From Nemopilema nomurai (Eukaryota > Cnidaria > Scyphozoa > Rhizostomeae > Rhizostomatidae), in the NCBI GenBank assembly GCA_003864495.1, contig ML133432.1, positions 992,001 through 1,056,000 of the forward strand: a stretch of 64,000 bases of DNA. Reading direction: 5' to 3'. Every line of letters begins with the position of its first letter. Within the stretch, counting starts at the first letter, position 1. The position numbers and the translations under genes are program-made. The notes below the pieces were generated by a model. It did not search any database. It saw only the letters and a list, made by a program, of their open reading frames with translations, and was not told the DNA's origin. This document shows, piece by piece, positions 13,001 to 26,800 of this stretch.

Positions 13001-15635
13001 GTCTTGTCTAGCAGCATACAGCATGGAGAATGACCATAATCACATAAAATTTTGTCAGCTGCAAAGGGAATTTTTTATTTTAAAGGAAACCAAATATGCT
13101 CAGAATCACTGCTTTAGTTTTATTCAACATAGGATTTAAATGTTTTTAACTCCTTGCAAATAACTTTCTACTGGGCATATTGGATGTCCTAGAAAAGGTA
13201 GTTTATCTTATCAAGTGTTTCTTGATTTGTTGGTATTGTTATTGGTGCCTTCCTGTTTATTTAGGATTCTAAAAATTGTAAACTGTCCAAAACAAGACCC
13301 TAAATGGATGTTAAAGAGATCAAAATTTCTTATAATTTTCTCTCGAGTACACTTCCAGTTCCAAATACTGAATAAAGATTTTGAAAGACCAACTGCACTG
13401 CAATGATGATGATTGGACAAGTTGGTAAAACTTGTCCCTTCAAAACTGTAAACTCCACACTAGAGTCATTGATTGGAATATTTATTTGCAAGGTATTTCT
13501 CCAATGCATATGTCAAATATCTACTCATTATAAAGCCCCTGCTACCAAAGGGCTTCATCAGTGTGTAGCTACTGACAAGCAAGTCATCATTAACAATAGA
13601 AACACATTTGCTGCTTGGTTCCTTCTTTGGTTGGTATTTATGTACATATTTTTGTAGTTGTCTTCCCAACAAAAATTATCGGACAACTCTATAGCTTTTT
13701 GCTTGATTGAACCTTGAAACTTAGTTAATCAATTGTTTTCGTTCCTCAATATCAATTCAAATATGGCACCTGTTGCTCAAGTAAATATTTTCTTCTTGAT
13801 GATGGTTATGCTAATGCAGTCCTAGTCAGCTGTGAGTCAGTTTTTGCTAGCACTAGTAACATTGGCTGTTGTATACTTAGCACAAAATCTATATTTTATT
13901 TTGCATTGTATTTTTAGGAGTAAATATTTATAGAAGTTTCATTATATATTTCCACATAAAAGTATCCAGTTGTCATTGATTAAAGAAACAAGAAGGGTTA
14001 TTGAAAATTCTAATTAAATTTTAATTTGATTTTACAAACTAAATAATTTCAACTATTTAAAGCAAATTTGAGTGCTTTGTTTTGGTTAATGTGCTTCTGT
14101 AATCTACGTTCTTTCATGTACAATGATAAGAAATCTGTTTTGTAAACCATAACATTCTAACATAACAAGAATCTGATCATGAATAGTGCAGTGCTCAAAG
14201 GTTTGAATTTCAATAGTTTGGAATAAGAATTATAGCTCTAAAGGAAAAGGTTTTCATTAACATTAGTTATGTCCAAATTCTTCACTGCTAGATCTCTTCA
14301 CAATAAATAATCTTTTCATAGCAAAAATGACCAGTTTCTTCAATATATTCTTTCATGGAATACATTCTTTTCAATAATCCCAAAGATCAGTTACTTTTCC
14401 TTTGCAGTCATGCATATAAATTAACTGCAGTTTTGGGTAAGGCCCTTTTAAAATGAGTGATGCAATAAAGATATCACATGATTGGACGTTTTTAAACAGT
14501 GCTTCTTTCTGTATAAAATAGAAATGGGGTGTTGTGGAAGTGTGGTATGGCTTTGGGCTTGAAAGCACTACCAGGAAGCTTAATAATAGATGAATCAATG
14601 AATGTGTGTGGTCACCTAACTTTGGTTCATTCTTGATTCCATCATTTGCTGTCATTTCTCTTTCTTTGATCAAAGTTCAGAGCAGCTTAAAAACACAATA
14701 CATCAAATATACTATTCATCAAAGATGCACATTGATTATCATACTATGGTAAACATCGGGCTTTTAAACTTTTGTTTACAAGAGTGCAGCTAATATTTTA
14801 CTATTAATTATTCATCTGCATTTAGGTATTTCGTAGTTCCGCCGGTTTCCATATTCACATGCATGTGCGATTAATCATTTTAGCAAACTTTGCCATTGAC
14901 ATCTTTGATTGCAGAGGTGATGTGTCCGTGCATGTCATACCCATCATTAAGTTAGCGCTTCATTAGCTTGCGGTCGATGTGACAAAAAAATTGATGAATA
15001 TGCGAAACTGATTGCATTTATTCATTGTCTGCGCACAAATATGACAAGAAATCAATTGAGGCTGATTCATTTCCCCTGATGAGTATTGCCAATTTCTAAG
15101 CCAAGCTTAATTTCCTTACAGCATGTCATCTTAAACATTCTCCTTGGAATCTTATTAATCTGATTATTTATAATAAAGTTCAGCACACGGATTATCAATA
15201 ACTAGTTGATCCATTTACGTTTTCATTTCCTGTCTCGCAGTTAATGTCAGTCGTAACATACTCGTCTCTTGCTCAGAGCTGGTAGCGAAACTTTGAAGAA
15301 AGTTCCAGTTGCCTGACAAAAACAATTATGCCTTATTATCAAATTTTTCCGAATCGTTTTTCAGTGAGAAAAAAACAGCAATAAATCGAATATGGACTTT
15401 TCAAAAATGTTGAGATAGCGAGGCTTAATGCTACTTTCAAAGTTCTTTTATCAAGTCTCCTTTTATGATACCAGTCAGTTTGAAGTGAGACGAATATGCT
15501 AAGAAGCCTCTGTTTCTTTTTACCTCTTATCATACCCTCAAATACTTTGCAGATGTTTTGATGGGAAGCCAAGCAGACAAATTTCATGATTAAGTGAAGT
15601 TAGAAGTTGCTTTGCAAAGCTATAAAACAACGTCG
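10074..15635. other. Intergenic stretch without recognisable genes
   Basis: Nothing here resembles a conserved exon. Open frames up to about 100 codons (for example 10802-11116 and 14371-14673 minus) lack motifs and conserved-looking composition. Base composition becomes very AT-rich around 12.2-12.6 kb. Confidence 0.55.
12380..12560. repeat. AT-rich low-complexity block (ATAAATATA-type)
   Basis: The block consists of alternating TATA and AAATAT tracts (for example ATATAAATATATAAATATAT) with two imperfect sub-blocks at about 12386-12460 and 12510-12560. It encodes only Ile/Tyr-rich shadow frames. Confidence 0.8.
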
Positions 15636-15893
15636 TTAAGTAAAATTGACTTGAATATTATTAGTGCCTGAAATCGAATTATTTATTCCATTCTTTAGTT
15701 CACTAATTTCAGCTTTAATATATGGTCCTATTAGCGTAGAGCCAGCATAAATTGTAATATTGCAACCGCCAGAATCAGTAAAGTTAACGACCCCCATGGG
15801 CCTACTCTTGCTTAATTGTTTTGGCTCCATACAAACCTGCAGCCCTGTTGTCTCACAACAGACCACGCCGTTTGGCTGTAATTTGAGGTCACC
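15636..15893 (-). CDS. Orphan coding-looking terminal exon, unknown protein
   Basis: On the minus strand a good acceptor (pyrimidine-rich tract ending TTCTTACAG) at 15894 is followed by an 85-codon open frame ending in TAA at 15636. The translation begins GDLKLQPNGVVCCETTGLQV. It contains three cysteines in its N-terminal third and one in the centre (GGCNITIYAGS), and several N-x-S/T sequons, as expected of a secreted or surface protein. It has balanced amino-acid composition, unlike the surrounding shadow frames. I do not recognise the family, and no matching upstream exon was found. It may be the last exon of an unseen minus-strand gene or a decayed insertion. Confidence 0.3.
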   Translation of the reverse strand, partial: GDLKLQPNGVVCCETTGLQVCMEPKQLSKSRPMGVVNFTDSGGCNITIYAGSTLIGPYIKAEISELKNGINNSISGTNNIQVNFT

Positions 15894-18800
15894 CTGTAAG
15901 AACGCCTCGCTTTTTATCTGTTAAGGCAGTTAAGGTCATTTGACCCCCTTCCAAAAGATGAAATCAAATGAGATTAGACATATGGGCTAAATTATCGAGT
16001 TTAATTGTATTATGGCCCTTGGAGTTAATGAGATCACGAAAATATTTCCTCAGAAGTAGATGATAGAATGTGGCGAAAATGGCCGATTTCCGAAAAGAAT
16101 TTCCAGAAAGCAGTTTTCAAGGTATTAAAAGGGATTCTAGGGCTAGCATAATTTTGCATTCATTGGATTAATTGTCTGATGTAAGCTTCCATGTCATCAG
16201 GGCTAGCAATTCCAAAAGCGTGTGGATAATGCCATGGTGTTTCTGCTTACTGCTTGGAATGAACGGCTATTTGTCAAATGTCAATACTGCACCAGGTTTC
16301 AATCATACGTACCTCGTTTGGTGCCTTAATGAAAAAATGCGCCAGGCATTGGTGGCACACCTTAGGTAATCGCTTTAATGTCGAAAGCTCGTCCATTATA
16401 GCTCATCCTTGATCAAACGATGTATTTCGAAGAATCAATTCACAAAGTAAGATCAATTTACAAAGTCTTGGTGTCAGTAATGCTTCTTGTTGTGCAGAAA
16501 AATATCCCTGGTTTTTTGTGAAGTTGATGTTAACAAAGAAGATAGTACAGTAAGGCTCATTCAACATTCTACAGTCCAAAAATAGCATTAATGCTCTTTT
16601 ATCACACCACAGCAATCTTTTTGCATCGTTTTTATAAAGTTTTGTTTTGCACAGCCGTGCCTTTTCTTTCTTGAGAAGATGGTATGCTCAAGCCTTGCAC
16701 CTCTTGCTTTCATTAGAGAGTTATCATGATTATCTCTTTTCTTCCCCTGTTCATTGAAACACGTTGCAATTTTGAGGTTCACCCATCATAAAGTAAAAGG
16801 CCGTGGTGCTAGTACGGAGGCTTGTGGAACTGCATTGCCCTAGCTGTTGTTGCTGGTTGACGACTCGTTCCACCTGCACGTTGCAAACCAGTTGCAGAAG
16901 ATCTTATCTTTATTTGCATCTCCTTTTCTATTCGTTGCCTTGTTGGAGGTTTCCATTATTTCCAGGACAGCTGCAGCTTACATTCGCTCGGTCTTCAAAT
17001 ATCTCAGTTTAAACAAAGTAATTGTTTTCATATGTGTTTCTGTAGATAACAGTTCAACAGTCGAAGGTCTGTTTGTATAGAACGTATATTAGGCGCAGTA
17101 TTGCACGCGGCGTATATGAAACAGCTCCTGGTTATCGCAAATATGGCTGGATGTTATTCGTGCAAATAATTCGTGTCACCTGGTCACTTGTTTGCATATA
17201 AAACACAGCCTCGTGCTCTAATGTACACTCAGCATTTCTATTGTCGTGACTTGGCAGGGAGCTGGTGTCAACGTTTGTTTCTGAAAATAGAGAGGTATGC
17301 TATGTCATTCGTTGCGATTGTATTAGGGTATGTTTGCAAAAGTACAAGTGATGAGTTTTATGAGACTGTGAAATGCACGAAATACAGCGATACGTGAAAT
17401 ACAGCGATTATTTCTCTGTTTTTCGAGATCTTCTTGCAGCAAAACCATAAATTTGAAATTTTACGGTAAATGCATATGTATTATTCTATGTTCTCATTTG
17501 CAGTCAGTTTCGTGAACTGTTCTAGTGAAGTATTAGGTGTTTGTGTTGAATGCAATCATGTCTTGAGCTGCTTGTTGCCTATTGATAGGAAGGTCGTAAC
17601 TACGAGCACCCGGTAGTTCGCCTCTTTACGCTCTACTTTCTCTCGTGTCTCCGTGTTCCCCTACATTTGCCTTAAGAAAACTTTCCTTCTCTACCACCAA
17701 ATATATAAAGAGCAGGATTGATCGGTACGTTAGCTAATGGGATGTGGCTTCTTAATCGAGCCATTGGGAATCCTTTCGATTTTCATGGGTACCATCTATT
17801 CTTGCTACGGTATACTCAGTTTTCTGTCCCGTTACTGATGGTTTGTTGGAAGTTACTTTGTGTGAGTCCGCTTCGGGTGTCTCTGAAGCTGAGATCAAGT
17901 AGATAGACCAATTGCTTACACGGCATCCGCTGGAGGCATATTGTTGACATTGTCTTTGAGACAAGGACGATTTGGGCCCAACAAACAAAGCTAAGCATCT
18001 TGGATCAAGGATGTTTACCACGTGACCAGAAACTCACGCGGAGAAAGGATAAAATTATTGTGCTGGAAGGCTTAATTTATCATAGTAAAGAAAAACGATT
18101 AAATTTGGGAATAGGAATCCGAACACTACAAAGAAGGGGGATTGGTCTAATCTAGTCTCATTTGATGAAGGTATGACCCAGTGACCTCGGTTTCGCTAAA
18201 AAGAGCACGCACAATCCCCGGACCGTTGAAACATACCGAACCGACGGACTACCTTCCCGGGAGTTGCTTGATGCCAGTGACTCGAAACCTCTCGAAAGTT
18301 GCTCGCAATGAACTCAAGCGTGTTTCTTAAACAAGATGTTATGTTTTTGCGTAATTTATTGGTATGGAATATCCCCGATAGTCGGCCCTTGGGAACAGTT
18401 AATTCTTGCAATTTCGGCAGCGAGTTTTTATTCGCTAATCAAACATGTGAAATGCGGTTTTTGTGCTGTTTACCGCAATCGTAGGTTTTATCTGTAGCGT
18501 TCAACCACTTCAAGCTAATTCGCTGATACTGAGAATCTTATTAGGCAGGAAATTTCGATTCTGTTCAAGACCGTGACAAAAGTATCAAAATTTCATCGAA
18601 CTGGCTCGTGTGCCCGCCTCGTCATCAGTCGGAGGTCGCCGAAGAGGCCGGCAAATGGAGATCCGTAGGTGGCTTGGTCCGTATTTTACCGTGGAGATGA
18701 AAAGCTAGTGCATTGATCATTGGCAAATATTATTCAAAGCCCCGGAAAGTCGGTTCCAGTGAGCAAAGAAAGGAATCTAAGACTTTGATTACATCGTGTT

Positions 18801-20795
18801 TCGTGTAAGGAAAGGTTCATTGTTTGATGTGAGTGTTCAAAATCATTACCGACAAACAGAAGGGCTATACATGATCAATATTAGCGCGCGGAGTATAGCG
18901 AGCAGAAGTAAAGGAAATTTGTTTAGTTGACTCAATTTGAACAGACGCTGGGACGAAGAAATCGCATTGGCAACTGGAAAGAGCGTGGTCTCTGCGCTTT
19001 CTTGAATTGTGGTCCATCTTGCTAAGCAGGTATCAAATCTAATGATTTTGTGATAAGAAACTACTGTGTGTCAGTCGGGCTAGCTCTGAAAAGCACCAGC
19101 ATAGTTCAGGTTTTCTCGATAGTTGAACGGTGGCAAGCTGTTCAGAGGCGACTTTGTTTGGTGTAAACGTCAGTCGTAGCGTGTATAGTTCTCGCTCGGA
19201 ACATAGCAGGGTTGGAGCGATTAGAAGTGAAAGGGACGCTTCAAAATCTTCACGAACGCCGGTGGATCTTGGATTTAGCTCTGAAGAGAACACGACGGTT
19301 GGTTCGAGCTTTCGTTGTATTCTCACTGGTTTCAGTGGGTACTCTTCAATCGTTTTGTTGTTCTTCGGAGCACCTTATTCTCAAACCGCTACTTCTCGAC
19401 TGTTTGGTGATTGTAAGGTTCCCGCTGCACCTCCTCATTTTGGCACCTTGGCTTGTCCTCCACACAACATGAACGTCTATGGATCCAACACCTTGTTCTA
19501 AACCAAGGCGCTAATTACCTAACCAGTGCTATTTTTATTCCCCGGTTGTGTCTTTGTGTCGTGTGAGAGCTTGCCTGGTAGAAGGAGACAGATCGGCCAG
19601 ATTCCAGCAACCAGGTACAATCAGCGGAGAGTTGTGTGCTTTTGGTTTCTGTTTATAATCATCAGTGATGACTCTCTAACCTTGATGCGCATTCTAATCA
19701 GTGTTTAATTTAGCTTAATGAAGATCGCAGAGCTGTTTTCGTTGCTTTCATCCGAAGTAATTGGAGACTAATTTGTGGCCTGATTCAAACTTCTGTTTTA
19801 CTCTTCTATTAGTCTTAGTTTTAGTAGCAAAAAGTAGATTGCAGTCAGTCTTGCGTAATGAAATTTTTGTTGTTATAGCTTTATCATTGACGACATTTTA
19901 CACATCAGCGCGGTAAAATCACCATAAACAAATCAGCATGTTTTCCAGTTTTTATTACTATGTTGTAAACATTGTTCCCCTGATTTTGCCTATTTGGTGT
20001 GCCAAGGGGGTGCCCTCTGTTATGTTCGAGCTGGATCAGGAGTCTTTTGTCGAGCTGGATCGTGCATATTAGCGTGGCACGGAAAATAAAACAGTCATGA
20101 ATCGGGAAATGGCCCTTAAACGAGCAAGGGTGATTTTGTACCCCAGTGGAATCATTTGATCGATGCAACGATCAGGTGTCAGAGTGGCATATTTTATCAC
20201 AAAACATTAAGTGATGCAAGCCCGCAAAAGACCGTGAGGACGCGGTATTCCAAGCTCCACCCCCCTGCTATAGTACATCAGAAACATGAACAATAATGAT
20301 TAGGGGTTACTTAAGAAGCCCCAGTTTTTTGAATGCTTAATAGCCCGGTCGGGGGGCGATTGCCGCCCATGTCCTCCTCTGGTGCGTCTGTAATGTTGCC
20401 TTTGCGTCACTTTGCAACTGTCAATGTATTATCCAACAAATAAGAGCTGATGTATGATGTATTTGTTTGATATCAGTGGGTTTTGGTGTTTTGCCGCATA
20501 AAGACTGTTTGTTTAGACTTTTTGGTTTGTTTTCAGCTCTTGATTTGCAAATCAGTAGATGAATTGTCGTCAATTTTTTCAATGAATACGGGGTTTCCTT
20601 TTTCGAAGCCTGTTTGGAAGGTCTCACTAAAGAAAGTTGGGATAACTTATTGTTATGACCCGCAAAAGATGAGCCTTGTTTTATAGTTTTAAACGGTTTA
20701 AGTAAATGTCTTTATGGGCAAATCTCCATGGTGCTTGTTGCTAGCTCCTGATCCTTCTTAAAAACGTTTTCTAACGTTTTCCCATTCTGTTTCAG
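15894..20795. other. Non-coding stretch upstream of the FGFRL1-like gene
   Basis: No conserved exon was found. From about 18.6 to 19.7 kb the composition is less AT-rich than its surroundings, with many CpG-containing words. This would suit a promoter or 5' UTR exon of the downstream receptor gene; a possible donor is CCAG|GTACAA near 19615. That link is speculative. Confidence 0.4.
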
Positions 20796-20874
20796 TGACC
20801 AAACGGAAATTGCAACGAACGCCATCATAATCTTGGTCTGCCCGAGTTTAAATGGTCAACCACTTGGTGACCCC

Positions 20875-23800
20875 ATGGTTATCAGCGAAGGGATGTTGCA
20901 TCTGGCCTGCTTTCTTGCAAGCTTCGCTCTCCTGGTCCACTGTGGCTGTAAGTTGTTTTCTCCTTCTTTGCGCCAGCCGACACTGTTGTTTGTTGCAATC
21001 GCAGCCTCTGCAGAAAAGTGCATCGATTGCCCAGTTCCACCACAACGTATCCCCAATTTGAAGAAAGTGCTCATCTTTTTAGTACAAGTACCCCAAAATA
21101 TTGAAGCCAGAACTTCTTTAAGGGTAAATTTCTAGGCGGGGTTGGGGCGTGTTTCCAAATTTCCATAATCGCCAACGACTTTTCGCGCGTACTTAGGACA
21201 TGAGGTTTTCTTTGCTTCTGTTATTGATATTCAATATTTTATCGGGCGAATATTTTTGTTAAAAATTTGCAGCAATCAGGTATTCAGCCGCGGCCCATAA
21301 TTGCGTTTTTATTAAGAAGAGTTATTAATATTAAACATTAAAAAGATTCTGAAGAGCACCTTGACCCGTTGTTTGAAAGATTAGGTTCTTTAAACGCGAT
21401 TACAATGCGCTAAACATGTGTTATCAAATCTTCGAATCGGCTGGATCGGTGTTTTGTACTTCCATTTAAACCATCAACCCCCAAAACGATATTAGCTAAT
21501 TTTCCAAATGCTCTCAGTTTTATTGGCTTGTTTTCCTGTGACCTGCGTTGACATTCATGGCGACAACAGTTGTAACGAGTGGGTAAAGCACTAGGCACGA
21601 GCAATGAATGACATTGCCAGCTCAGAGAATGTCAATTGGCAAGGTTAATGCATTCTACATGATTACTTCCTTTTATTTATAAATGGAAGTGAGTGATATT
21701 TTCAATTTAAACTTTGAGCTAACACCGATACATTGAATACGCCTGTATCCGGAACGGTCAGTTTTAAATTAAGGTCACCATTTCGGTCTCGATATGCAAT
21801 CAATAATTTGTATAGGTTACAACTTCATCCCAATTATGTCGAGGGCGTGTCATGAGTAATAATTATCTAGGGGAAATCGCTTTCACTCATAGTCTGAGGC
21901 TGTTTCATCAGAGCATTTTTCGATCTTTTATTAGCCACTTTCTCACGCACTCCGAAACACTAGGCAATTTCCATATGTCTATTACATAGCACAGGGCAAT
22001 ATTTCATCAAGCTATTGCTTGAAACTGTGGCCAGCTGGGATTTAGCAACTTGCTCGCATCTGTCAGCTACTTGGCTCTTGTGTCAGAAACCCTGCCAGAA
22101 GCATTTCATATTTACTTTTGTTATTAATTTTTTCATCAAGTTAAATTGATCCTCGTCCTTCCCTTACACGGCTTGTTAGTAATATTTTGCCATTCCTTTT
22201 CTTCTTAAATGGTTTACAATTTCCCATGGCAGAGTTGATTGACACCTGTCATCTATCTTTGAACGTCAAAAATTCACTGAACGTCGCAATGTGCAAGATG
22301 ACATTAACATTTGTTCCATGTCCGCTTTTGCTGCCATATTCGTTAGCGTCAAAATGAGTGTCATCAAATGAACTAGGCCAACTCAGTGACAACCTGTGTT
22401 TGTCTGTAATTGGATCTCAGAGCGTTGGTCCTTGTAAACCGATTCTTGTCATTTCCTCTGTCCTATCCCTTCTATATACGCGTAAGCTAGGCAATCAGAC
22501 ACAATTTATTTTTCCTCCCCGGGCTTGAACCCATTCTTGTCCTGTTATATCTCGGCATGCTTCCTTAACCTCCGCTTGCTTTATCTATAAAAATTGTCTA
22601 AAGCCTTGCTTTTTGTGCACCCCGCCGATACAGCATGTTGTTGTTGTTGTTGTGCAATGTTATGTCAAGCGTATGGAGACTTGGCCACTGTTACCAGGTA
22701 AACCAAACAGGCACTCCGCGATTGGGTGTTTGCTATGCCCACCATTCCTTCAACGTAGATTCAAATTCCTTGGTTAGCCGTCTTTGAAAATGTCTCCTGT
22801 TGGTTTTTACTAAGCCCTCACCTTATCCAGGACAAGATCTTTTTTCATAGCCTATTGTTCCAGTGTCTTTGAAGGAGTTAGTGGACATGGCTAAATTGGT
22901 TGAAAAATTATCACCATGCTTTCCAAGAGTTTAGGGACCACGCCACCAAACTGTCATTCCCAGCTTTGTTTTTACATCACCGTTGGAATTTTATGTTTTC
23001 TTACAATCAAACAGTTGCATTACCCCATGTTGATGTAAATTGGGTGTCCTTCAAATAGGCCGATTTCTCTTCGGCTTGCGGCATCCATCCGTTTGTTTAC
23101 AGTATTGTAAAGCCCGGGGAAATATCGGATTGTCGTTAGAACAAGGAGGTCCAACAAAATGTTTCAAACAGCTAAAATATTGGATATTTATTTTTACAAA
23201 TGTGTTTAATCGAATGAAATTGGTTTTTTGTTGAGCGATAATCCCATTGAATACGCCTAAGCACGTTGAGGACGGTCAGGTGAAAACATTGGAGCAGATG
23301 AACAGTTGTGGCTGGCTTGCGGCAAGAGATCTTATCAATCTCCCATGCTGACGTCCATTGTTCCGTTGTCAGCTTCAAGAGGCATTATCCGCTAAGAAAT
23401 GATTTGCTAGGCCTGTTATCCTCCGAGCCCCTCTTATTCAGCTTATCGCGAGATATCACTTCCACTCTGCCAGTTACCTACAGCCTCGTTTTCCGCTGAA
23501 CTCCCGCCCTTTTTAACCTATTTTCGTCACGTGAGAGCTTTGTTACCTGCCTGTTAGCCTTCACTGTTGCTCCAAAAGAATTTTAAGCATTGCATCTTCA
23601 CAGCCCCCTGCCAACCCATGATATGCTGTTTACCTAGTATCGCCTGTCTGTTTAAGTCGTCTCCCTAATATTAATTGTTTTCAAGCTTAGTCAAGTGGTG
23701 GTAGCTGTGAAAGCAACAGCAACAACTCAAGTTAGACTAGCCCCTTTCCTTGCACCAATCAGTATCTTGTACTCAAGTGCTTTTTCAAACGTCATTCATA

Positions 23801-26800
23801 ACAGGGATTTGCCTCAAGCCAACCCCCCTTCCACTTCTCACCCCGTAAGCCATTGAACCCAGATGATCTCCCCTCTTTTAATCCCCATGCACACGTGGTT
23901 TACAGCTCCTTGCTAAAGTTATCAATTCGATGAAACAGCACCCATTATTCCCGGCTGACAACCGAACGGTGTGGTGTTGTTACACAGAAACTCCTAGAAT
24001 ATCCTTTGTAACCAGCTTAATCGCAAATGATATGTTTAAGAGCCCCTAATCGCATATCGGAAACGATAATCGTAAATAGGTTGCTTGTGAATCTTGTTAG
24101 TTTAAAGGCAGGACATGTCACGATTAATTAATTTCGTTTCGCATTGACATCCTTCATTTGTTTGCATCCCGCCTGAGCCAGATTCTTCTTCAATTAAGTA
24201 TTTTATTCATTAAACCATAAGACATTGACTTTGTGAAATCTTGTACATTTTTCAACTGTGCTTGTCATTAGACGCCGTATTAACTTGCTCAGTCACCTAA
24301 CAACAAAATCATTTCAAGCCTTCTCTTTGTCTTCTCTCAAATACCTCCTTCAAAATCGCTACTTTTCTTTGTGCAAAGAGCCTTTAGCTGGTCTTAATCT
24401 CTTTTTCCACCATGACAACTTCAATAATGTGGCTTTTCTCTGCGACATGTATAGGAGACTCCAACTTCAATTTTCCCTCATTTGCATCACTTTTCTGTGT
24501 CTCGACTGTTCGGGTGATGGCGGCCTCTCTTTCACTTTAACGGCACCCCTCCCGGGCTTGACTTCGCAAAGGACCAGTCCGAGACTGTAATCAAACATTG
24601 CTCTATAAATACTGTTAAAGTAAAACATTTGTTGAAGGAAGTTGATGACGTTTCCTTTAGCGATTACTGGCGTTTGCAGGTCGCAGCCACTTGAATTGGG
24701 TTGATTGAGCCCTTTGCAGTTTAGATCTTTGATCACTATAACCATGAGTAAACAAAGGTGATGATAAGCGGAGACATGATTTTTCAAATTGATTAAAACT
24801 GAGCCTTGTGTACTCTTTGGATCTGTGACGCTGAAAGCGTAGTAAACCAAGATGCTCACTTTTCTTCTGCACTGAAAATAAGGATAGGCTTCTCTATTAT
24901 TCGTCTAGTCTTCTTAGCTAATAACTAAGCCACATAATCTCCGTGTTTATTTTGCGTAATTCCAAGATTCGCCTTTCGCCCAATCAGCTATACAAATTAT
25001 CCTTTCAGGTATCATCTTTCTTTTATGTCCAGCAAATCGTTGGAATTCATGATGGCTCCAGAGCCTCCTTTTTCTTGACACAAGTTTGGCATGGAATTTT
25101 AATTAAAGGATCACAACACTTTCTAGAACATGTTTTCCAAGGTTGATTGATGTACTTGCATTGGTGTTTAGGCTTAGATGGCTGCTGGCTCTTTGTGCGT
25201 TACCATCCTCTTGAATATTCCTTGGTGTTTGGAATCGAAACTGGACGACATTGTTGCCTAAAAACAGCGCCAGCGGATCACTGCACGCCCACGTCTTCTC
25301 CAAATAGCCGCTTTAGTCTCTGCTTACAAAAGGAGAGATTATTTTGAAGCATTGCAGCTGAGGCCTTCAACGGCGTGCCGTAATTCCAAACCACATTTAC
25401 AAAATCTTGCCAATCGGTTTCGGAAGGATTTACCTTTCCAAGGCCGACAGTTTAATAGCGAAACCTTGTTGACTTTCGAAAATATGCGGGGTTCAGAGCC
25501 ATTTTTCTGTGCCTCTTGTCACGATAAACTCCGCTGTCCTTTTGATGTCTTGCATCACGTCTCTCGACCATGTGCCTAACCAGAGTCACGGTTTGAAAAG
25601 TGCCAAAGGCAGAGAATTGATCCTTTGCTTTCAAACAGTGTTCACTTATTATTGTGCTTGGGCCAATTTTAGTCTCACTGCTTGTTCTCCCCTTTAATTT
25701 TCTCTACCTTCTCTTTATTATTATCTCGTCTATGTATTTGACTATATTTCCAAACGACCTCCCTGCTTGAAACACATCATTCAAAACAGGGCGGTAGAAT
25801 GACAGTTGATTTATAAAACGTTGGTTAGGACCTACTTAATACCAGTTCCGAAAATAAAGTAGGTTTTCTACCTCCTAGCTGCATTGGACACTTAATCTGG
25901 GCAGCTTTTATGCTGGATTAGGTGAAAGGCTTGCGGACGAACAGTGTTGAAAGATCTGCGAATCATTCTCAATGCTAGTTGAAGCTTGCCGCAAGGTTCA
26001 TCCACCGTCTTAGCGTAACCTGTCAAAGGTCATTTATGCTCATGACGCCAAAAAACCCAGTTTATGTATGAAACTTTACCCTATAGCATTTCCTTGGTTT
26101 TGTTGATAGAAAAATGTAATGCAATCTCACTTGTGATGATTCGATCAGAATCACTTTTCTTGAAAATACAACACGCACCCCATCTGGTGCTCAAAAGTGT
26201 ACGGTCCTGGGGTAAAGAGCAAGTAGTTGACGATGTTCGGGTAAGAAAATTTTCGGAATATCTTCAAATTCACTTGATAATCAGCTCTCTTTAAAATATA
26301 TATAAAACATTCAAGACCATCGACCATTCCAAGTTGCTCATCGTATCGTTTTTAGCAATGCAACCTAGGTTGACATATTCTTTGGTAGTCATTGTGTGTA
26401 GTGGACTACGTAAAGGGTTGTCCTTCATGATGGCCTCTACGCATAATTTCGCATAAATTATTATGTCAATGAAAACACCCTATAAGCACACCTTGTCAGT
26501 GCAAATATGTTTTACCGCATTTTGCAAGTTTCTTTGAAAATTTATGTTTTTGGATCCTTCCAACAGCACTTTTTCTGCCCAGACTGGTACAATCCTTGCC
26601 TTGTGGATTCCATCAAAGAAGGCCTGGGTTCATAGCGATTTAGAATTCCCTTGTGCCAGGGCGAGATCTGAATAAAACCATACTGTTGCTGTCGTTGTTT
26701 GATCGATTTGTGAATGTCGATACAGCGCGTCGTTCCACCTTTTAGTCACTCATTCACTCACATCACCATTGCATAGGTTCCTATAAGGAATCCGACTAGC

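Noticed and set aside
19130..19501. 123-codon Ser/Arg-rich frame
   Set aside because: It overlaps other frames of similar length in a less AT-rich patch; it is more likely promoter or UTR sequence than coding.
20852..21061. Alternative start at 20852 for the FGFRL1-like gene
   Set aside because: Its frame reaches the 20947 donor in phase 0, but the next exon needs phase 1; the ATG at 20875 fits.
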